A stretch of DNA of 64,000 nucleotides from Isoetes taiwanensis. Lineage: Eukaryota > Streptophyta > Lycopodiopsida > Isoetales > Isoetaceae. Below, piece by piece: positions 58,547-64,000 of this stretch. The stretch covers positions 25,457,662 to 25,521,661 of the forward strand of contig JAJEKV010000004.1 of the NCBI GenBank assembly GCA_021234155.1, in the 5' to 3' direction. The position numbers and the translations under genes were made by a program. The notes under the pieces are model-generated. The model saw only the letters and a list, made by a program, of their open reading frames with translations. It was not told the DNA's origin and ran no database searches. Position 1 is the stretch's first letter, and the number at the start of each line of letters is the position of its first letter.

Positions 58547-59356
58547 ATGGCGTTTCGGGCTGGGCTATTATGTCTCTTCTTTGCATACCATTGTGGTGCG
58601 TATTCTACACTCTTAAGCATAACAGTAAGCTCTAATGCAACTCTGCCGCAATGGAAAAAAGTTGCCACTTCTCCAAATGGCAAGTACATGGCGGACATTG
58701 GGATTGCACATCAGGCAAACACTAGCCTAAATTGGGAATGCCAGATGAATGTGGTAAATCTACCAACTGGAAGTATAAAGGTATCTTATGCTTGCGCCAT
58801 AAATGCAAGCAAAGACCAAATCTTTTGCTCTTTAGTTGTATCTGAAGGCAGTGTAATGCTCTTATCAAACCAGAATAGCACACTAGTCAATCAACTGACT
58901 AGCTATCAGGTTGCAAATTCCCAATACCTGGTCTTACAATTGGACAATTATGGTAGCATTAGCTTCAATTCTTTCTTTCCTGCTCCTCCTCCTCTTTTGT
59001 CCTCTGGAAAATCGAAATCCAGGTAAATACGAGTTTGTTTGTTTCTGTTTTCCTTTCTTTCTTTCTTTTTTTCCTTTTTTTTTTTCTTTTTCTTTTGGTA
59101 AGTAGCATGGAATGACAAAGTTGGATTTTTTTGGCCCAGCATCAAATGGGTTGGCATCGGTGTTGCTGTTCTTGTTGGACTCCTCGTCTTATTTGTTGGT
59201 GTAACGATATGCTATAGTAACTTCCATATGCGTACGTGCAGCTGTGACGAAGAGAGGAAGAAGGAAAACATCTGCTCACAATGTGATATAAGGGTAGTTC
59301 AATGCCAGTGCCAGGCTCGAAGTTGGCAAGCCTACCGCTGTTGTGATTGGCGATAG
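58547..59356 (+). CDS. Lectin-like single-pass membrane protein with Cys-rich tail
   Basis: Exon 1 starts at ATG 58,547 (an in-frame ATG at 58,487 lacks signal-peptide character). It encodes a hydrophobic leader (MAFRAGLLCLFFAYHCGAYS), then about 135 residues including ATSPNGKYMADIGIAHQANT, GSVMLLSNQNSTLVNQL and YLVLQLDNYGSISF. The last resembles the QxDxNxVxY motif of bulb-type (GNA) lectins with key positions altered. The likely donor is aatccag|gtaaat at 59,023. Exon 2 (about 59,106-59,356) encodes a membrane segment (GIGVAVLVGLLVLFVGVTIC), then TCSCDEERKKENICSQCD and CQCQARSWQAYRCCDWR, stop at 59,354-59,356. The obvious splice sites give phases that differ by one base, so a base error, another junction or real breakage is possible. 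No kinase domain follows. Confidence 0.5.
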
Positions 59357-59414
59357 GTAGCCAGGGGAACATACATTAAAAATGCTTTTGTTATCCCTTC
59401 TCTCTTCTCCCTTC

Positions 59415-59545
59415 TTCCTTCTCCTTCTCCTTCTCCTTCTCCTTCTCCTTCTCCTTCTCCTTCTCGTTCTCCTTCTCCTTCTCCTTCTCCTTCTCCTTCT
59501 CCTTCTCCTTCTCCTTCTCCTTCTCCTTCTCCTGCTTCTGCTTCT
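59415..59545. repeat. (CTTCTC)n microsatellite, copy B
   Basis: Same position relative to the lectin-like gene as in copy A, with one cgttct interruption and a ctgcttctg end. Frames across it are low-complexity artefacts. Confidence 0.95.
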
Positions 59546-61699
59546 CCTCTTTTCTCTTGGAAAAAGAAGGCGTCTTCATTTTCTTTCTTCTTTCTTCTTG
59601 GAAAAATAGGAAGTCTTGTCCTTTGGAGAAAATAAGTATTTAATCTTGTTTCTTCGGTAATATATATGTACATACATTTGCTTTGCAATTTATACATGAT
59701 TGCTTTCAAGTGAATATAGAATGGAATAAATTGTTGGAAAGCTAAAGTTACCACTTGACAACTCGCAACATTACATGCATTTGAGAAAATTACAAATGGT
59801 CCATGTTAAGAAGTTGCTTTGTTTCTCTATGGCAGAATGTGTAGGCCCTACATAATAAAGAATGTGAAGACAGACTTATTAAATTGAAGGGGCACAAAAT
59901 TAGTGGGACATATAACCATTGTAGGCGTGGCAGGATCAACCTAGAATTTAGAACTCGCAAGTCATGCTATTATAGACAAGAGATACGTTTTATACATACA
60001 AATACATACTAAGCACGTGTATGCAAAGTCATACACCCCTTTTTTTAATTTATTTGTTGTAGACGCTTGTATTTACGGACTGATTGGCATGGGATATGAA
60101 ATTATTGTTTAAATGTCTAAAAATCAAGACATTGCCAAAAAGTGTTGGACATAAAAATGACAAGGAGACGTTGGCTTTGAAATCATCGAACAAACATTTT
60201 TACAAAGAGATCTTAAGTGCATAATACCTAGGATCCGAGATGCCTTACCAAAGGACCATAGAGCAGGCAATGTGCAGCTGGCAAAAAAATCTTTACCAAT
60301 CTGGATATTTTACATGGCCTTAGGGAAAATATGTATGCCAAAATTGGACGGACTGGGATGATCTTAGCAAATATTATGTATAGCTATGTTGAGGATTGAT
60401 GGTCTTTAAAATTCCTACTCTATAAATAAATGGATTCGGGTTTAAGAAGGAGGCATGGCATCCGCCATCACCCTGCTGCTATTAAGAGGAGGAAAGACGA
60501 TTTAAATCTAACCACTAGAAAAAGGATTATCAAAGTGAAGATGAAAGCCCCTAATAATAAGAAGACTTTCCAATTTCATGGTGCTACCGCATGTCTGCTT
60601 TCAATATTTGCTCTGAAGTTGCAGATAGAAAGCAGGGAATAACACAGATGCAAAAATTTCTTGTAGGTAAACTGAATATGGCAAGCTTGAAGGCTTCATT
60701 AGTATTGATGATCCAAAGGTTGAGATTCTAGAGGATGCACAAGATCAAAATATGGAGCAAAAAACTAGAGAACTTTTGAGCAAATGAGCAACTCCGATTT
60801 TCAAGTGGTAGACTAAAATTGTTAAAACCTTTGATTCTATTTGCTTTGTAGAATAACTGCTGATTCCTAGAACATGTGATGAAATTAATCTATGTTTTAC
60901 GCAAGGTTAGGAGGTAAATCTATCATACGTTATACATAAATATTGATGACACACATTGAAGGTTGTCTCTACATGGCGAATGTCTAGTGGAGCCTCCCCC
61001 CTCCCCCCCAACACTAGAATAACTTGGTGTGACCGAGCCTACAAATCCAAGACATATATAGGAAAGGACACAAGCGTAAAAAGATAAATGTCTAGTAGAG
61101 AAACAAGTCGGTACCATAAAAATATTTCTTTTAAATTCCATTTCATAGCATCTAATTTATGCAAGATCTAGGGGAAATTCTAATCCATTAAGCTCAAGGC
61201 TTTATCTTAAAGGATGGGAATTCTTACTGACAGAGTGGCAAAGCAAATTAATGAAAAGAGGTTACAAATCCACTTCCTTTCGTCTTTCTTCAAAGCTATT
61301 TGTAGATAGGAATGCACACTAGTTGGTGAGCAAGGCCTTTGGCTCGGAATCTACAGCATTCTACTGCAGAGCTCATATTGCACTCCCAATTAGCCTAGGG
61401 ACTGTTGGATCCCCTAAAGCCTCGTCCCAGCTGGGTACAGCACTAGGTTCCTTCGGAACATGTAGTAGTCCACCAATTTTCATAAATGACCTATCAAGGG
61501 TATCGGTATTTCATGCTTAAGCTTAGCATTGGCAGGATCTTGGGCTATTTACTTTTAGATGATATTCCAAGGAGTTGAGCATGTAAGTGCTTGGAGTACC
61601 AGGCTGGTTGAGTCTAGGCTTGCCAAAAAAAGCTCCACCTTTACATCCAAATCAAAAGCTACCTTTAGTTACGAACTTAGTATCGAATCCTAGGTTTAC

Positions 61700-62100
61700 T
61701 AGTCTTTGTAGCTTCTCTCCAGAGTTAGGAACATAAGTAGATACCAGGAAAAATGAACCAAAGTCTGTTGTGATGAGGCGACCTTCAGAATCGTGTCCTA
61801 ATACACCGAGACTATATGTTACTGATGCATGCTTCACCTGTTTAGCAGAAGATTGTCAAGTAGAATTCAACAACCGCACTAGATGGGAGCTATTAGTGTA
61901 TAGATATTCATTATGTTCTGCATGCAGTTATAACAAAAATTTAACAGCTAAAAAATGATTGTGGAGCAGACTCGCAAAAAAAGACTGCATATCCGAGATA
62001 TCAAAGCAGTTCCAAAATATCCAAGTTTTTTCACACTGCAGGTCCAAAAACTGTATTTATAACTTGGCAGTATGGTCCTCATATTTTCCACATCCTTTTC
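61700..62100 (-). pseudogene. Two exons of an AP endonuclease (ExoIII/APE family)
   Basis: Minus strand. The exon 62,100-61,993 follows an acceptor (cttacacag) and encodes EKDVENMRTILPS, YSFWTCSVKKLGYFGTALIS, R. The exon 61,837-61,700 follows ctaaacag and encodes VKHASVTYSLGVLGHDSEGR, LITTDFGSFFLVSTYVPNSG and EKLQRL, then gtaaac. These match consecutive parts of cellular AP endonucleases (base-excision repair; the SGTAIxSR, HDxEGR and TYVPNSG blocks), not the LINE endonuclease. Both exons are in phase 0 (108 and 138 nt). The first has no GT donor (cgg|atatgc). The N terminus and the catalytic GDxN and SDH regions were not found, so this is a fragment, perhaps moved with the duplication. Confidence 0.7.
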
Positions 62101-62688
62101 CTGTGTAAGTTGTGGAACAAAGAAAGCCGATGCTCCAGTAAAGGACTGAGAATGCTGAATGAAGTCAATGACTAGATTCTGTTTTAATTGTCATGTCAAA
62201 TTATAGGTTCAATGATTGAACCTATATCACACCTATTTAATTTATTTTGTGCACAAGGGAATACCCACTTGGAAATTTTGTGCACATAGAGGTGTTACTA
62301 TTTTAGGTTTTAACTTGGAGCCAACTAAATGTAGATCCAATCGTTAGTCATAACCAATGGATTACTTTGTTCACACTGAGCAATAACAAACAATTTGGCA
62401 TCCCAGTTGCCGAATCGATTATAAATCAAGAGGTACTTAAGCAGGTTTGATGTATTTTGGTTTTCAGTCAAACCATGAGTAGTGATTGGGTCAATGTGTT
62501 TGCTACAATAGAATTGCTACAATATTCAATGGTTAAGAATTAATATCCAATGCATTCAAATGCTTAAGAGTTTAATGGTTAAAAGTAAAAGGGCTAGTGA
62601 TTCAATCATAAGGAATAGCGAAGCTCTTAGCTTAGGATAGAAAGTGCTAATTGGCTAGATAATTTTATTGCTCTATAACATCTTCATT

Positions 62689-63840
62689 TGAAATCAAAGC
62701 TGGATCAACATGGCCAGCAGATTTGGAGCTTCCTTATTGAATGCAATTGATGTATTCAGGAGAGGAGCTGGATTCCAAGTATCGCAGGGAAAGGATGAAG
62801 AGGTGCTAAAGATTGAAGGGCTATGGCAATTTGTTACAAACAAAGAGCAAACTCCAGAGTACTCCAAATAATTAGCCGAGGAAAAACTTATGCAATAGCA
62901 GAAGAATCATGGACTGGTGCAAGTCCGTAAAACGATGCAGCATCATGGAAGTGGTGGAGGATCTAGTGCGGCAATAAATATTGCAGCTAAAGGGAAAATA
63001 CTTGAAGCAAAAGCTATGATAAAAAGCAAAATGATCTCCAGCATTTTGCTTAGAATAAGAGGGATGTCTCCATGGGAAATGTGGAACTATATGTTAAAAA
63101 CGTATCACATTTAATCTTCTTCAGCTGGACGTCTTGGACAAGGAGAGATTTGAAGCATCATGATAAGGATGACATCAAAGATTTCTTTGAAAAACTTTAT
63201 AATATTATTATTGCAAATACGGAGGTTGCTGGAGCACCTGAAGAGGAACGCGACAGAGGTAGGGGCAGGTCTATAGCAGTTAATTTGCAGCCACAGAAGA
63301 AGAAGAATTAGATGAAGCACAAGATAAAGATGCTAAAGTAAGAATTTTAAATTGATGTCAGTATTTTTTGAATACAAAGTAAGTGATGATGGTGATCTAT
63401 ATGTGCTTAGAGAGTGGAGCTTATAGAAGTCGCCTTCTAAGCTTAAGGGTAAGGTCTACAGGAACTCATGTTATGTGCAATGGGTGATGGAAATTTGCAG
63501 AAGGTTGAGCTGGCTTGTTGGAGTTATCGGACTTGAAAGGGAAACCAATGGTTCTTGATAATGTACTATGTACGAAATCTAATTAGGAATCTCATTTCCA
63601 AACTTTAGTTAATAGATCTTGGAAAAGCTTTATTGTGCGGTGATTCTCACATATGAAATGGCTAAACGACATTTGGCTTTCACATTGATGGATCAAATTT
63701 AATAAATGTTGTTGTACTTCCTACTTTAAAACTTGGCATGAGAGACTTGGCCATACAGATGTAAGCAATCTGAAATTTATCATGAAGCCCATATAGCATG
63801 GAGCAAGGATTGGCTTATATAAATGCTGACAAATCCATAT
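62689..63840 (+). mobile_element. Ty1/copia relic, copy B
   Basis: Near-identical to 54,631-55,800. It has the primer-binding-like tgaaatcaaagc at 62,689-62,700, gag-like frames from 62,710, and the pre-integrase signature TWHERLGHTDVSNLKF at 63,731 with the conserved His retained, which copy A has lost (cat versus cgt). It is full of stops. Confidence 0.6.
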
Positions 63841-64000
63841 AGCACATCTCGTATTACAATAACTAGTTCAAAGCACATTTGGTTACTTTGTATAGGAATT
63901 TACAAACTACTCTCTAGAGTACTTTATAAGGAATGTAGAACTTCAAAAATAGCTAATTAATAAATATAAGAATGTTCCAAATGATTTCTTGTAAAAGTGG

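Larger units (their letters stand above)
57449..64000. repeat. Large direct duplication, copy B (frames better kept)
   Basis: Same content and orientation as 49,354-55,942, running off the window end. It keeps reading frames and splice sites that copy A has lost. Confidence 0.95.

Noticed and set aside
1-64000. tRNA, rRNA or CRISPR features
   Set aside because: I found no cloverleaf with intact A and B boxes, no rRNA-like sequence and no spaced palindromic array of CRISPR type; the 139-bp GAATATTC array has no unique spacers.

Overview
The window looks like gene-poor, repeat-dense nuclear DNA from a land plant with a large genome. The signs are several families of LINE-type retrotransposons, Ty1/copia relics, a PPR fragment, a Ulp1-like transposon gene, fragments of plant housekeeping genes, and introns with GT-AG borders. 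I lean towards a fern or other non-flowering plant, but the sequence alone cannot settle that. I see no complete, clearly functional host gene. The best gene model is a small lectin-like membrane protein at 58.5-59.4 kb, and even there the exon phases do not quite agree.

Layout. 0-10.7 kb: a degraded tandem array of one gene type (lectin-like ectodomain, intron, membrane segment, cysteine-rich charged tail, about 1.2 kb of 3' flank), broken up by a 1-kb element, two copies of one LINE insertion, a 276-bp insert, a 118-bp MITE and a 2.9-kb element with terminal inverted repeats. That last element carries four intron-containing exons of the peroxisomal ABC transporter ABCD1/PXA1. 10.7-20.3 kb: LINE remains on both strands (one split by a 524-bp insertion with an 11-bp target duplication), an unrecognised Cys/His-rich ORF, and a 473-codon reverse-transcriptase ORF. 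20.3-32 kb: degraded DNA-transposon-type genes (a Ulp1/C48-like protease on + and a transposase-like gene on -), a strand-asymmetric CCA/TGG tract and an array of GAATATTC palindromes. 32-43 kb: a LINE 3' end, a second LINE type (ORF1-like and RT pieces), and a weak roughly 350-bp periodic repeat. 43-45.3 kb: a PPR fragment, a copia gag with primer-binding site, and a processed pseudogene of the spliceosomal DEAH helicase PRP2/DHX16.

49.35-64 kb: a direct duplication of at least 6.55 kb (copy A 49,354-55,942; copy B from 57,449 to the window end). Each copy holds a lectin-like gene, a hexanucleotide microsatellite, two exons of an AP endonuclease on the minus strand, and a copia relic. Copy B keeps its reading frames while copy A is broken. 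The breaks sit almost entirely at CAG/CTG triplets, many of which read CG in copy A. CAG/CTG is a plant CHG methylation context, so this is either a methylation-linked sequencing artefact or an unusual mutational process. I regard it as the most important thing to check, because it decides how many of the 'pseudogenes' here are real.
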